A stretch of DNA of 64,000 nt from Clostridiaceae bacterium BL-3 (GCA_902809985.1 CADDXC010000001.1:2728001-2792000); one strand, 5' to 3'; shown: positions 54,051 to 62,861, counted from the stretch's first letter. Program-made: numbers and translations. The notes: generated by a model from the sequence alone, not told the origin.

Positions 54051-54494
54051 TTATTGTACATCTTCCGATAATATCCCAGATAAAATCTCTGTAACATAAA
54101 CTGTTAATTTCGGGCAAAAACTCAAGAGCAATCCCTTTTCCAGAATAATTTTCATTTCCTCTGGTTTACTGATGTCATATCCCAATAATTCCCTGCAAAC
54201 TGTAGAATTATATCTCATTAAAAATTTTTTCCTGAATTCAGTTACTTTAGCTACATTTTGATTTTTGACGTCGGGGGTATTCTTCAAATAATGACCATAT
54301 TTAAGACCAATTGCTATCAACGCACCAATAACTGCACCGCAGGTTTCTCCGGAGAACATGCCCCCGCCAAAGCTGGCAGCAATTTTATTTGCCTGTTTTA
54401 CATCAATACCCAGTTCTTTTGCAAAATTGCTCAGCACTACCTGTCCACAGTCAAAACCTTGTTCAAACAATTCTACAACTTCATTTTCTCTCAT
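54051..54494 (-). CDS. C_GCAxxG_C_C family redox/metal protein
   Basis: A 147-residue protein of the C_GCAxxG_C_C family. It has FDCGQVVLSNFAKELG (first Cys, about residue 14), the SFGGGMFSGETCGAVIGALIAIGLKYG core (GG and Cys, about 40-66) and later single Cys (STVCRELLG; LLSFCPKL). The Cys set probably holds an iron-sulfur cluster or thiol pair. I start at the ATG at 54494, eight bases after GGGGAGG; the frame reaches nine codons upstream but the nearer ATG is two bases from the RBS. It is the last gene of an operon with ArsS and an AhpD-like protein. Confidence 0.85.
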   Translation of the reverse strand: MRENEVVELFEQGFDCGQVVLSNFAKELGIDVKQANKIAASFGGGMFSGETCGAVIGALIAIGLKYGHYLKNTPDVKNQNVAKVTEFRKKFLMRYNSTVCRELLGYDISKPEEMKIILEKGLLLSFCPKLTVYVTEILSGILSEDVQ

Positions 54495-54546
54495 CGGCAT
54501 TTCCTCCCCGTTTTTGAACAAATTTATCTGCTATATTTGTCAGCAT

Positions 54547-55527
54547 TTAAGCAATAGTTCCTCCACAGCTAGAACCACTGCCAGCTGTACAAGCATAGCA
54601 ATGATCTCCAAAAACAATTTTTCGAGCAGCCACAGACTTCCCCTTTAAATCTTGAATTTGGTGTTTGCTCTCTGCTGTCCATCCTCGTGCCTGATTAAAA
54701 TCGCAGTCATACAACAGGCCATCCCATCCTACGGATAGCTGATTACGGCACATCATATTTTCCAGTGTCTCAGGGTTAAAAGCAGACCACAAGCGATTCA
54801 TGTAAGGTTTCAAATTGCCGCTTCTCTCTAAAAATTTACCAAATCGGCCAATAGGGCTGTTTGTAATTGTATACAGTTTATTAAATGTTATTCCATATTG
54901 TTCCATCAATTTTCTCTTATATTCCAGAGTCAAGCTATCTTGTTTTGGTGGTAAAAAAGCACCCCCAGGATTGTATACTAGATTCAACACCAAATCCGGT
55001 GTTTTACCATATCCCAATTGATTAAATTTTCGCAGCATATCAATACATGCTTTAAAAACTCCAATGCCTCTTTGCCTGTCGGTATCCTTTTCTGAGTAGT
55101 ACGGCAAAGAGGCTACAACTTCCACATTGTGATGAGCGTATAATTCAGGCAAATGAGTATAACCTTTTTCTGTTAAAATAATCAAATTAGAACGGACTAT
55201 AGTATGTATTCCTTTTTTTGATGCTTCCTCTATCAACCATTGAAAATCAGGATTCATCTCAGGTGATCCTCCCGTAATGTCAAGCACAGAAAATTTATTT
55301 TCTTCAAATACCTGAAGACAATCCTTCATAGTTTGGCGGCTCATGATCTCAGTGCATGTGGGTCCAGCATCCACGTGACAATGCTTACAAGATAAATTGC
55401 AGCGATTTGTAATATTTACTTGCATGATATCCAATTGGGACCTTGTCCTACAAAATTTCTGACCCTTAACTCTTTCTGAAAAAAGAGGAATTCCATCAAT
55501 TTGTTCCAAATATAAATTCTGTTTCAT
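54547..55527 (-). CDS. arsS: arsenosugar biosynthesis radical SAM protein ArsS
   Basis: A 326-residue radical SAM enzyme. NRCNLSCKHCHVDAGP (about 40-55) holds the [4Fe-4S] SAM-cluster Cys (CxxxCxxC). The C-terminal HCYACTAGSGSSCGG (about 310-324) is the ArsS/DUF3641 signature; in many relatives one Cys there is selenocysteine, but here all are Cys and the frame ends normally. ArsS is linked to making arsenosugars from dimethylarsenite by attaching the deoxyadenosyl group. Its start at 55527 follows GAGG by eight bases. Encoded 11 bases after the AhpD-like gene. Confidence 0.9.
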   Translation of the reverse strand: MKQNLYLEQIDGIPLFSERVKGQKFCRTRSQLDIMQVNITNRCNLSCKHCHVDAGPTCTEIMSRQTMKDCLQVFEENKFSVLDITGGSPEMNPDFQWLIEEASKKGIHTIVRSNLIILTEKGYTHLPELYAHHNVEVVASLPYYSEKDTDRQRGIGVFKACIDMLRKFNQLGYGKTPDLVLNLVYNPGGAFLPPKQDSLTLEYKRKLMEQYGITFNKLYTITNSPIGRFGKFLERSGNLKPYMNRLWSAFNPETLENMMCRNQLSVGWDGLLYDCDFNQARGWTAESKHQIQDLKGKSVAARKIVFGDHCYACTAGSGSSCGGTIA

Positions 55528-55538
55528 ATTCATTTCCT

Positions 55539-55871
55539 CTATAATTCCAGCTTTTTAATTACGTTCTTTGCCTGCATACCATGAGCTAATGTGGCCCCAC
55601 CTCTAATAGCCGCAGCAACATGAACGGCTTCGATCATCTGTTCCTGATTCACACCCATTTCCAGAAGTGCCTGTGTATAGGAATCAATGCAATAAGGGCA
55701 TTGAATGGCATGTGCCACTCCAAAAGCAATAAGTGCTTTTTCTTTAGCTGTCAACGCACCATCAGCAAACACATGGCTATAATAATCCATAAATTTTTTC
55801 CACATTTCAGGTGCATCCTCTCCCATGTTCCCAAACTGAAGTAAATCCTCTGGATTGTAATAAGTATTCAT
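55539..55871 (-). CDS. AhpD/carboxymuconolactone-decarboxylase-like protein of the arsenosugar operon
   Basis: A 110-residue AhpD-fold protein with the redox pair in QCPYCIDSYTQALLEMG (CxxC at about residues 58-61) followed by His in AVHVAAAIRGGA. This is the type often annotated as arsenosugar biosynthesis-associated peroxidase-like protein beside arsS, and that is its place here. It would reduce peroxides or an organic arsenic intermediate. AGGAGG precedes the ATG. First gene of the three-gene operon; a palindromic operator candidate lies about 35 bases upstream. Confidence 0.88.
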   Translation of the reverse strand: MNTYYNPEDLLQFGNMGEDAPEMWKKFMDYYSHVFADGALTAKEKALIAFGVAHAIQCPYCIDSYTQALLEMGVNQEQMIEAVHVAAAIRGGATLAHGMQAKNVIKKLEL

Positions 55872-55903
55872 TATTTTTTCCTCCTAATAGATTAAATATA
55901 ATA

Positions 55904-55918
55904 TTAGACATTGTCTAA
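55904..55918. promoter_or_regulatory. palindromic operator candidate of the arsenosugar operon
   Basis: TTAGACA-T-TGTCTAA: perfect seven-base arms around one base, about 33 bases upstream of the first gene's ATG, where it would overlap the promoter. The dyad form suits a small dimeric repressor (MarR, ArsR or PadR type), not encoded in the window. Confidence 0.5.
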
Positions 55919-55996
55919 CATCCATACTATGATCCTATAATTTCATGAATAGCATGTCAACAGTTTTAATTAATATCGTTAATATAGAGCGGTTAA

Positions 55997-56119
55997 TCAG
56001 TACATTTCATGTTTTTTCTTTAGGTTATTTGCAACCATACAGCAAATTACCATCCCAACCATACTTAACCCAAGCCACAATTCTAAGAATACTGGAATAT
56101 ATTTTATTAAATCCCTCAT
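55997..56119 (-). CDS. 40-residue single-span membrane protein
   Basis: An ORF too short for ordinary listing: MRDLIKYIPVFLELWLGLSM followed by VGMVICCMVANNLKKKHEMY and a stop. It has one hydrophobic helix (about residues 8-31), two adjacent Cys and a basic end, so the C-terminus is probably inside. AAAGGTG lies six bases before the ATG, a good RBS. No homologue is known to me. It lies alone between the secreted-protein gene and the arsenosugar operon. Confidence 0.55.
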   Translation of the reverse strand: MRDLIKYIPVFLELWLGLSMVGMVICCMVANNLKKKHEMY

Positions 56120-56212
56120 AATAATCACCTTTCTTAAAAATTCTCTTTCTGGTTTTATTGTCAGGCTGGAAATTAAGATTCCAACCTGACAACCTATGTT
56201 ATTCCATATATC

Positions 56213-56728
56213 CTACTTATGTGTTCCGATGTTTACAGTTCCAGATTTATTTCCAGCAGTTCTATTAATACTGCCACTCTGATGTCCGCTGTCTTTATTT
56301 ATTGCTCCGCCTTTATTGCCAGCTTTTTGATTTCCAACATTTTTTGATGCAGGCGTAGTTTTATGCCCTTGTCTTGATGCAGGTTTATATCCTGATGTAG
56401 AATAAGTAAATATAGCCAATACTCTTGATTCTTGATAACTATTTATAACATTTGCTGCAACCAAATTATCAAGTCCAATTTTGAAATTTCCTGTAGAATT
56501 ATACACCGCTAATATTCTAGATTCCTGATAGGAATTTATGACCCCTGATGCTACCAGATTATTAAGTCTTGCTGTGAAACTCCCATAGGAATACTTGTAA
56601 ACAACTCCTAGTTTTGGTGCGGGGCCATTATATCCTGGAGCAGCACTTACTGTTGTAGCAACTCCTGTACTTAATATTGGTGCAATAACCATAGCAGCTG
56701 ATATTACTTTGTATTTCATCTTTAACAT
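56213..56728 (-). CDS. secreted protein with two short helical repeats and a Gly/Asn-rich tail
   Basis: A 171-residue protein with a signal peptide (about 1-29, cleavage after VSA-A). The mature part has two 30-residue repeats that share LNNLVASGVINSYQESRILAV and LDNLVAANVINSYQESRVLAI. The last 55 residues are a low-complexity tail of Gly, Asn, Lys and Ser (NKGGAINKDSGHQSGSINR). No enzymatic motif. AGGAGG lies nine bases before the ATG. It is probably an extracellular or wall-associated structural or binding protein. A perfect 26-base palindrome lies upstream. Confidence 0.7.
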   Translation of the reverse strand: MLKMKYKVISAAMVIAPILSTGVATTVSAAPGYNGPAPKLGVVYKYSYGSFTARLNNLVASGVINSYQESRILAVYNSTGNFKIGLDNLVAANVINSYQESRVLAIFTYSTSGYKPASRQGHKTTPASKNVGNQKAGNKGGAINKDSGHQSGSINRTAGNKSGTVNIGTHK

Positions 56729-56754
56729 TTTCTTGTACCTCCTGAATTAAATTA

Positions 56755-56780
56755 TTTAAAGTTAAATTTAACTTTAAATA
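56755..56780. promoter_or_regulatory. 26-base perfect palindrome upstream of the secreted-protein gene
   Basis: ATTTAAAGTTAAA and its exact complement meet without a spacer. It begins 27 bases upstream of the start codon, so it may overlap the promoter and serve as an operator. No T run suggests termination. The sequence is AT-rich, so chance is possible but a 26-base dyad is unusual. Confidence 0.5.
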
Positions 56781-56949
56781 TAGTATATATAACTACTATG
56801 GTTAAAATATATTATATTTTTGTAATTTTCATGTGATACGTTATTTCTGTGCTGGTTGAAAATGCAGTTGCATTTAAGTTTAAAGTACCCTTCAACCGTA
56901 AGCACCATTTCAATAATTATCATTATTTAAATGATTTTAAATTTGTTTT

Positions 56950-57168
56950 TTAATTAACACTCAAATGTCTGATATATATAGAAAGTTCAAATCGAATATT
57001 CGTATATCCATCAAACGTAATTAATTGAGGATTAGGCTTGGGTATTACTTCAACTTCACATCTTCTATTTAATTTCTTATGTTCCGTTCTTATTTCCTTT
57101 ATTTTACTTTCTAAATCCTCTAATTTACTTGTATTATAAACTATGGTAGCATTTGGAAAATCATACAT
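56950..57168 (-). CDS. small hypothetical protein
   Basis: A 72-residue soluble protein starting MYDFPNATIVYNTSKLEDLE; the ATG at 57168 lies nine bases after AAAGG, whereas the upstream in-frame ATG overlaps that site. Its first half is helical (KIKEIRTEHKKLNRRCEVEV), the second half strand-like with FDGYTNIRFELSIY. No recognised motif or membrane helix. Neighbours are the raiA-like RNA and the secreted-protein gene. Function unknown. Confidence 0.55.
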   Translation of the reverse strand: MYDFPNATIVYNTSKLEDLESKIKEIRTEHKKLNRRCEVEVIPKPNPQLITFDGYTNIRFELSIYIRHLSVN

Positions 57169-57349
57169 TATACTCATCCTTTCAAATAATCATTCTTATT
57201 TTCGCTAAGGTTATTTCCTTAGACCACTTATAAGTATATATGGTTTCCATTACAGCTTAGTGTCATATTTATTAACTGTTTGTAATAAATTTTACCATCC
57301 TATGAACAAAATAAAAATAATTACCAATTAGGTCGGGAATTTTTATTTT

Positions 57350-57612
57350 AAAAAGGAAATATGACAGTCTATAAAGGACTGCCATACCGCACTATCAGTG
57401 CATTGTCGAGCTAGCTGACCTGGTCTTTGACCCCACACTCGCCTGCTGGAATTTTCACTACCCGGATTTATCCTCTCATTACTAACCCTCTCGCGTTTAC
57501 AGCGGCAGGACTTACTTCTAAGCCGCACCATGCTCATTAAATATCTTATTTAACTTACGTGGATCGTTTTGCCTGCGACTGGCATCGACTTTCAACCACA
57601 GACCTAGCTCAA
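57350..57612 (-). ncRNA. probable raiA-motif structured RNA
   Basis: A GC-richer, non-coding stretch in the minus direction. GAGCTAG near the 5' end (57610-57604) pairs with CTAGCTC near the 3' end (57414-57408), closing the structure. Inside are GTGG...CCAC and TCG...CGA pairs, and near the 3' side the hairpins GCACTGATAGTGC and GGCAGTCCTTTATAGACTGTC, the latter followed by T-rich sequence. The place directly downstream of comFC is where raiA-motif RNAs lie in clostridia such as C. acetobutylicum, between comFC and hpf (raiA). It lacks the RNase P, tmRNA, SRP and 6S hallmarks I know. An alternative is another Clostridium-specific RNA. A frame of 64 codons in it is not coding. Confidence 0.65.
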
Positions 57613-57621
57613 CTATTAAAA

Positions 57622-58302
57622 TTATACCCTACTTTTCGCTCCAGTCAATATATTAATTTTTTTTGCTCCATTTTTCAAAAGTTCAGAACCACAGCAAAAA
57701 GCAGTGGCTCCAGTAGTTAAAACATCATCTACCAACAAAACACTTTTGCCTTTAATACAACAGCTATTGTAAACTTTAAAACTTCCATATATGTTGTTCC
57801 ATCTTTCTTCCCTGCTCAATCCTATTTGATCCATAGTATCTTTAGTCTTAGTTAAACAATGCACAACAGGTTTCCTAAAATGTTTTCCCAAAGTTCTCGC
57901 TAAATATTCACCCTGATTATATCCTCTCTTTTTAAAAGACTTCCTTGTCATGGGAACATATGTCAGCACATCAAAATGTATATTGTTGTTGCATATTGTA
58001 TCTTTCATATAAGATGCTATTATATCCCCCGACTTAAAAGAATTCTTATATTTTAATTTTATTATAAGTTCCATCATGGCACCTGAATAATATGAACTGC
58101 TGTAACAGTTAAATTGACAGTTGTTGCTTTCAATTTGAAATCTATCCCTGCAAATTTTTATATTATCCTTACAAGTCCTACATATATTTTCACCGTCATA
58201 TATATCCTTCTTGCAGAGTACACATTTCTCATCATTACAGTATATCAATCCCAATACACAATCCCACAAAAAAGCTAAATTTTCAACAAACCCATATCCC
58301 AT
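57622..58302 (-). CDS. comFC: ComF-family phosphoribosyltransferase-like competence protein
   Basis: A 226-residue protein. CVLCKKDIYDGENICRTCKD (about residues 27-46) is the ComFC zinc finger. The PRTase-fold part has RKSFKKRGYNQGEYLARTLG and the PRPP loop VLLVDDVLTTGATAF (about 190-204). ComFC helps take up single-stranded DNA in competence; in Clostridium it is usually kept even without proven competence. Its start overlaps the ComFA-like gene by 28 bases. It is transcribed toward the raiA-like RNA. Confidence 0.92.
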   Translation of the reverse strand: MGYGFVENLAFLWDCVLGLIYCNDEKCVLCKKDIYDGENICRTCKDNIKICRDRFQIESNNCQFNCYSSSYYSGAMMELIIKLKYKNSFKSGDIIASYMKDTICNNNIHFDVLTYVPMTRKSFKKRGYNQGEYLARTLGKHFRKPVVHCLTKTKDTMDQIGLSREERWNNIYGSFKVYNSCCIKGKSVLLVDDVLTTGATAFCCGSELLKNGAKKINILTGAKSRV

Positions 58303-59309
58303 GCTTCTCTGTTAAAGTTCCTGGTTATATCTCCGGCTTTTTCCATATCTTTCGTTTCTAAATTGGCTACCAATATAACCTCTCCCTTTACGTTCCTTCC
58401 ACCTCTTTTCATACTCCCACATAAATAAACAAATTCTTTGTAGTTAAAATCCATATTATCAGCAAAATATACCATTATATTTGAATTTTTGCCATTAGAT
58501 ATAATCTGCTTGAAACTATCAGTTATCAATATTGAATCCTTCATTTCAAAAAACTTGCTCACAGATTTTTTACAGGATTCCTCTTTTTTGGTATAGCACA
58601 AGATATTTTTACATAAATTTTTACAATAATTATGTGTATAAGAATAAACGTTTGCTGCTTTAAATTCATCCGGAACATATATTATTGCTTTCTTACCTTC
58701 ACTTAAAGACCATTTCAAATAGTCATATACTACAAATGGTATGTTCTTATTCATATCAAATCTAGTGAGTATAGTTCTAGGTTCTACTATAGGGCCTTCC
58801 CTCCCAATGGGGAAAAACAATTCTCTGCTATTTTCAAATATATTTTCTATGGAATATACAATCGCTTTACCCTGTTTATAAGTAAGTCTATCAATTAAAT
58901 TAACTACCTCATATTTGTTGTATATCGAAAAGCTATTTATATCATCGTATATTACCAGCTGAAATTTCTTTTCTAATTTAAGCGCACTATGAAAACTACA
59001 TACTTCAAGTAAACAATTCATATCGTTTCCTTCTTTTTTTATGTAGGCATAATTCCTAAAATCCGTATATTTTTTTACATTTTTTATTATACTAACTCTA
59101 TTAGGTTTCTCATCCGTAATATAAATTACATTTTTATTTTGTCTAACATAGGTTATAATAATATCTATAAAAAACTCGGAAGAATTGTATGGAACAGAAA
59201 TAATGCTTAGAAAATGTTCTCCAGACCCATTCCATTTCACTATTTCACTCTTTATTTGCTCCATTTTACTTATAAAATTCGTACTATTCCAAAGTAACAT
59301 CCGTTTCAC
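58275..59309 (-). CDS. ComFA-like helicase relative without Walker A
   Basis: A 344-residue protein that sits where comFA lies beside comFC. The C-terminal part is typical of ComFA/SF2 helicases (YLCGSMKRGGRNVKGEVILVAN; then NREAWDMGLL). In the N-terminal RecA fold, however, the P-loop is replaced by SVPYNSSEF (about 38-46), and the DEAD-type Walker B is YDDIN. No zinc finger is present. So it is probably unable to hydrolyse ATP in the usual way. It overlaps recD2 upstream by 26 bases and comFC downstream by 28 bases. It may be a structural remnant working with comFC. Confidence 0.72.
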   Translation of the reverse strand: MKRMLLWNSTNFISKMEQIKSEIVKWNGSGEHFLSIISVPYNSSEFFIDIIITYVRQNKNVIYITDEKPNRVSIIKNVKKYTDFRNYAYIKKEGNDMNCLLEVCSFHSALKLEKKFQLVIYDDINSFSIYNKYEVVNLIDRLTYKQGKAIVYSIENIFENSRELFFPIGREGPIVEPRTILTRFDMNKNIPFVVYDYLKWSLSEGKKAIIYVPDEFKAANVYSYTHNYCKNLCKNILCYTKKEESCKKSVSKFFEMKDSILITDSFKQIISNGKNSNIMVYFADNMDFNYKEFVYLCGSMKRGGRNVKGEVILVANLETKDMEKAGDITRNFNREAWDMGLLKI

Positions 59310-61521
59310 TCTCCATTATATCCATTATTCTGTATTTTAATAACGAATACCTTTCAAAACTTCTATTGTTATTTATCATAAAACTTAAAGCCCTTAAATC
59401 TCCTACCAATACCACCATCTGCTTTGCTCTAGTTATGGCAGTATACAATAAATTCCTGTTCATCAGCAAAGGAGGCCCCATAAATATTGGAAGAACAATT
59501 ACCGGAAATTCGCTGCCTTGACTTTTATGTATAGTTATTGCATAAGACAAATCCAATTCATCTAAGTGCATACTATCATATACGACCCTTTTGTCCTCAT
59601 CAAATACAACAGTCAATGTATTTTTTTCCTCATCTATGCACTCGATATATCCAAAATCGCCATTAAAAATTCCTATACCTTCTTCTGGATTTTGTTCTGA
59701 AATTCCAGTCCATTTCAAAGTATAATCATTTTTAATCTGCATTACCTTGTCACCCACTCTAAAGACAGTATTCCCAATTTTCTTTTCCTTCTTTTCCGAA
59801 GATTTTGGATTTAACACTTCCTGAAGTCTTGAATTTAAGTTGGATACTCCCAAAATCCCCTTCCTCATTGGAGACAATATCTGAATATGCTGCATTTTAT
59901 TCCACTTTTTATTGAAATTTGGCAATCTTCTATCGATCAATCCCATGAGTATATCCATTATAGCAGAGGGTTCTCTACATTTTATAAAATAGAAATCCTT
60001 TAGTTTTCTGTTTAAAATAGGCATTTCCCCTGAATTTATCTTATGTGCATTCACTATGATCATGCTTTCCCTGGATTGTCTGAATATCTCCTTTAATCTA
60101 ACTACCTTAATACAGCCACTATCAATAAAATCTCTGAGTACATTCCCCGGTCCCACTGAGGGCAGCTGCTGGGCATCTCCTACTATTACAAGTCTGGTTC
60201 CAACTGAAATAGCCTTTAATAAATTATTCATAAGCATTATGTCTATCATAGAAGCCTCATCTATAATTACCACATCACATTGAAGAGGTGACTCTTCTCC
60301 TCTAGAGAAAAACATGGATTCCTCATCATTTTCTACTCCCATATCAAGCAGCCTGTGTATAGTTTTTGCCTCTCTTTTAGTAGCCTCTGACATTCTTTTT
60401 GCTGCTCTCCCAGTAGGTGCACCCATAAGGACTTTATAATTTGCCTTCTCAAACAACTGAATTATACAATTTATAATTGTGGTTTTTCCCGTACCAGGCC
60501 CTCCTGTTATTATTTCTACACCATTTTTTACCGCTCCTTCAATAGCTTCTTTTTGAGAAGGTGCAAATTCAATGTGATTTACATTCTCAAAATTTTCAAT
60601 CTCCTTATTTACATCAAAGCCTATATTCTCATAATTTGAAAAAGCTAGGGTTAAAATCTTTTTGGTTACACTCAATTCGCAATAGTAATATGCCATCGGA
60701 AACACACATAGTTTATCCTCATATTTTTCTAATTTTATTTTGCCATTTATTGAGTTCTCATATATATTCTTTTCTAATTCTTCTTCAGTTACTCCAAGTA
60801 TATCTTTACCTTCCTTTATAAGTCTGTCTATGGGCATATAAGTATTTCCTAAACTACAAAACTGATTTACTACATACCTTATTCCGCTCTGTATCCTAAA
60901 ATCAGAATTCTTTTCTATTCCAAGACTAGCAGCTATTCTATCGGCCGTTTTAAATCCTATCCCACCTATTTCTTCCGTAAGTATATAGGGATTTTCTTTT
61001 ACCTTACGCACAGAATCACTTCCAAATTTCTTGTGTATTTTTACACACTGATTTGGAGTTACCCCATAAGTTTGTAAAAATATCATTATGTTCCTTATCT
61101 CATTTTGCCTGGAATAAGACTCTGCTATTAGAGCTATTTTTTTCTCTCCTATACCTTCTATTTCCCTTAGTCTATCTATGTTATCATCTAATACATGAAG
61201 AGTATCTTCTCCAAATTTCTTGACTATTTTTCTTGCAGTGACAGGTCCTATGCCCGATATTATTCCTGAAGCTAAATATCTTTCTATACCAGTAATAGTA
61301 TTAGGCACTATTTCTTCAGAAACTTTAACTTTAAACTGACGCCCGAACTGAGGATGCAGTACCCATTCCCCCATGACCTTTAAATTCTTTCCCTCAGTTA
61401 TATAGGGTATACAGCCTACTATAGTTACTATGTTCTCTCCTTCTTTCATTTTAGCAACTACATATCCATTGTCCTTATTTTGAAATATTACATCTTCTAT
61501 AGTTCCCTGTAAATCCTGCAT
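59284..61521 (-). CDS. recD2: RecD2/YrrC-type DNA helicase
   Basis: A 745-residue SF1B helicase. The N-terminal OB-like region starts MQDLQGTIEDVIFQNKDNGYVVAKMKEGE and is followed by helix-hairpin-helix repeats (ISGIGPVTARKIVKKFG; IEGIGEKKIALIAES; IGGIGFKTADRIA). Helicase motif I is TGGPGTGKTTIINC (about 340-353), motif II is VVIIDEASMID, motif III is VIVGDAQQLPSVGPGN, and motif VI is YAITIHKSQGSEFPVIVLP. It unwinds DNA 5'-3' in recombination and repair without RecBC. GGGAGAG precedes the start. Confidence 0.94.
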   Translation of the reverse strand: MQDLQGTIEDVIFQNKDNGYVVAKMKEGENIVTIVGCIPYITEGKNLKVMGEWVLHPQFGRQFKVKVSEEIVPNTITGIERYLASGIISGIGPVTARKIVKKFGEDTLHVLDDNIDRLREIEGIGEKKIALIAESYSRQNEIRNIMIFLQTYGVTPNQCVKIHKKFGSDSVRKVKENPYILTEEIGGIGFKTADRIAASLGIEKNSDFRIQSGIRYVVNQFCSLGNTYMPIDRLIKEGKDILGVTEEELEKNIYENSINGKIKLEKYEDKLCVFPMAYYYCELSVTKKILTLAFSNYENIGFDVNKEIENFENVNHIEFAPSQKEAIEGAVKNGVEIITGGPGTGKTTIINCIIQLFEKANYKVLMGAPTGRAAKRMSEATKREAKTIHRLLDMGVENDEESMFFSRGEESPLQCDVVIIDEASMIDIMLMNNLLKAISVGTRLVIVGDAQQLPSVGPGNVLRDFIDSGCIKVVRLKEIFRQSRESMIIVNAHKINSGEMPILNRKLKDFYFIKCREPSAIMDILMGLIDRRLPNFNKKWNKMQHIQILSPMRKGILGVSNLNSRLQEVLNPKSSEKKEKKIGNTVFRVGDKVMQIKNDYTLKWTGISEQNPEEGIGIFNGDFGYIECIDEEKNTLTVVFDEDKRVVYDSMHLDELDLSYAITIHKSQGSEFPVIVLPIFMGPPLLMNRNLLYTAITRAKQMVVLVGDLRALSFMINNNRSFERYSLLKYRIMDIMESETDVTLE

Positions 61522-61587
61522 AGAATCTCTCCCATTTCAATATAACATATCATTTGAGTATAATTATAACACATCAATCCAATTTTA

Positions 61588-61624
61588 AAAAAGCTCTGTA
61601 TAATTTATCATATACAAAGCTTTT
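61588..61624 (-). terminator. intrinsic terminator of metK
   Basis: On the minus strand AAAAGCTTTGTATA pairs with TATACAGAGCTTTT around a short loop, then T residues. It follows the metK stop directly. Confidence 0.85.
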
Positions 61625-61630
61625 GAATTT

Positions 61631-62806
61631 CTAAATATATTTTTTTATATCTTCGACTTTATCTAATCTCTCCCAGGGCAAATCTATATCTGTTCTTCCA
61701 AAATGTCCATAGGCTGCAACCTGTTTATATATAGGTCTTCTTAAATCCAAATCTCTTATTATAGCAGCAGGTCTCAGATCAAATACCTTTTCCACTATGT
61801 CAACTATTTTCTCCTCTGGCATTTTTCCTGTACCAAAAGTATCTATATTTATGGACACAGGCTTTGCTACTCCTATGGCATAAGCAAGTTGTATTTCCAA
61901 TTTATCTGCCACACCTGCAGCTATCAAATTCTTCGCCACCCATCTTGCAGCATAGGCAGCTGATCTATCCACTTTAGTCGGATCTTTTCCCGAAAATGCT
62001 CCGCCGCCATGTCTTCCATATCCACCATAGGTATCCACTATTATCTTTCTTCCTGTAAGTCCTGAATCCCCTTGGGGTCCACCAACTACAAATCTTCCTG
62101 TAGGGTTTATAAGATATTTAGTATTTTCATCTAAGAAATCGGATGGTACAATTGGCTTTATGACATTCTCAATTATATCTCTTTCAATCTGTTCTTTAGT
62201 TTCCAATTCATCATGTTGGGCAGATACAACTATAGTGTCAACTCTAATGGGTTTATCGCCCTCATATTCTATAGTAACCTGAGTTTTACCATCCGGTCTT
62301 AAATAGTTCAAGATACCATCTTTTCTGACCTGAGAAAGCCTTTTTGCCAGTTTATGAGCTAGGCTTATTGGCATAGGCATGTATTCAGGAGTTTCATTAG
62401 TGGCAAATCCAAACATCATACCTTGATCTCCGGCTCCTATAGCATCTATTTCTTCCATTTGTCCTTTTTTTGCTTCTAAAGACTTATTAACACCAATTGC
62501 TATATCTGATGATTGTTCATCTATTGAAGTTATCACAGAACAAGTATCGCAATCAAATCCATATTTAGCCCTGGTATATCCTATTTCCTTTACAGTTTTT
62601 CTAACTATTTTGGGAATATCCACATAACACTTAGTCGATATTTCTCCCATAACCAATATCATGCCTGTAGTGGTAGCAGTTTCACAAGCTACTCTTCCAT
62701 AAGGATCTTGTTCCAATATAGCATCCAGAATAGCATCTGAAATCTGATCACACATTTTATCCGGGTGTCCTTCTGTAACTGATTCAGACGTAAATAATTT
62801 TCTCAC
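61631..62806 (-). CDS. metK: S-adenosylmethionine synthetase
   Basis: A 391-residue enzyme that joins methionine and ATP to make SAM. Its first residues [20 protein letters not shown] come from a GTG start at 62806, eight bases after GGAGG; the open frame reaches 30 codons upstream through the riboswitch terminator and is not coding there. Signatures are [10 protein letters not shown] (about 116-125) and [22 protein letters not shown] (P-loop-like, about 262-283). The SAM-I riboswitch upstream turns it off when SAM is plentiful. Confidence 0.97.
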   Translation of the reverse strand: MRKLFTSESVTEGHPDKMCDQISDAILDAILEQDPYGRVACETATTTGMILVMGEISTKCYVDIPKIVRKTVKEIGYTRAKYGFDCDTCSVITSIDEQSSDIAIGVNKSLEAKKGQMEEIDAIGAGDQGMMFGFATNETPEYMPMPISLAHKLAKRLSQVRKDGILNYLRPDGKTQVTIEYEGDKPIRVDTIVVSAQHDELETKEQIERDIIENVIKPIVPSDFLDENTKYLINPTGRFVVGGPQGDSGLTGRKIIVDTYGGYGRHGGGAFSGKDPTKVDRSAAYAARWVAKNLIAAGVADKLEIQLAYAIGVAKPVSINIDTFGTGKMPEEKIVDIVEKVFDLRPAAIIRDLDLRRPIYKQVAAYGHFGRTDIDLPWERLDKVEDIKKYI

Positions 62807-62837
62807 TTTCAATACCTCCACACTATATAAAAATAAA

Positions 62838-62861
62838 AACCTCTTCAAGTAAGAAGAGGTT
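62838..62861 (-). terminator. expression-platform terminator of the SAM riboswitch
   Basis: AACCTCTTC and GAAGAGGTT form a perfect nine-base stem with six-base loop. On the minus strand a T run follows, and metK begins about 30 bases later. Confidence 0.88.

Noticed and set aside
54547..55527. Selenocysteine (in-frame TGA) in ArsS
   Set aside because: The C-terminal CTAGSGSSCGG is encoded with Cys codons and the frame stops normally a few codons later.
57343..57537. 64-codon minus-strand frame
   Set aside because: It lies within the structured RNA; composition is Arg/Ser-rich from GC stems, with no RBS.
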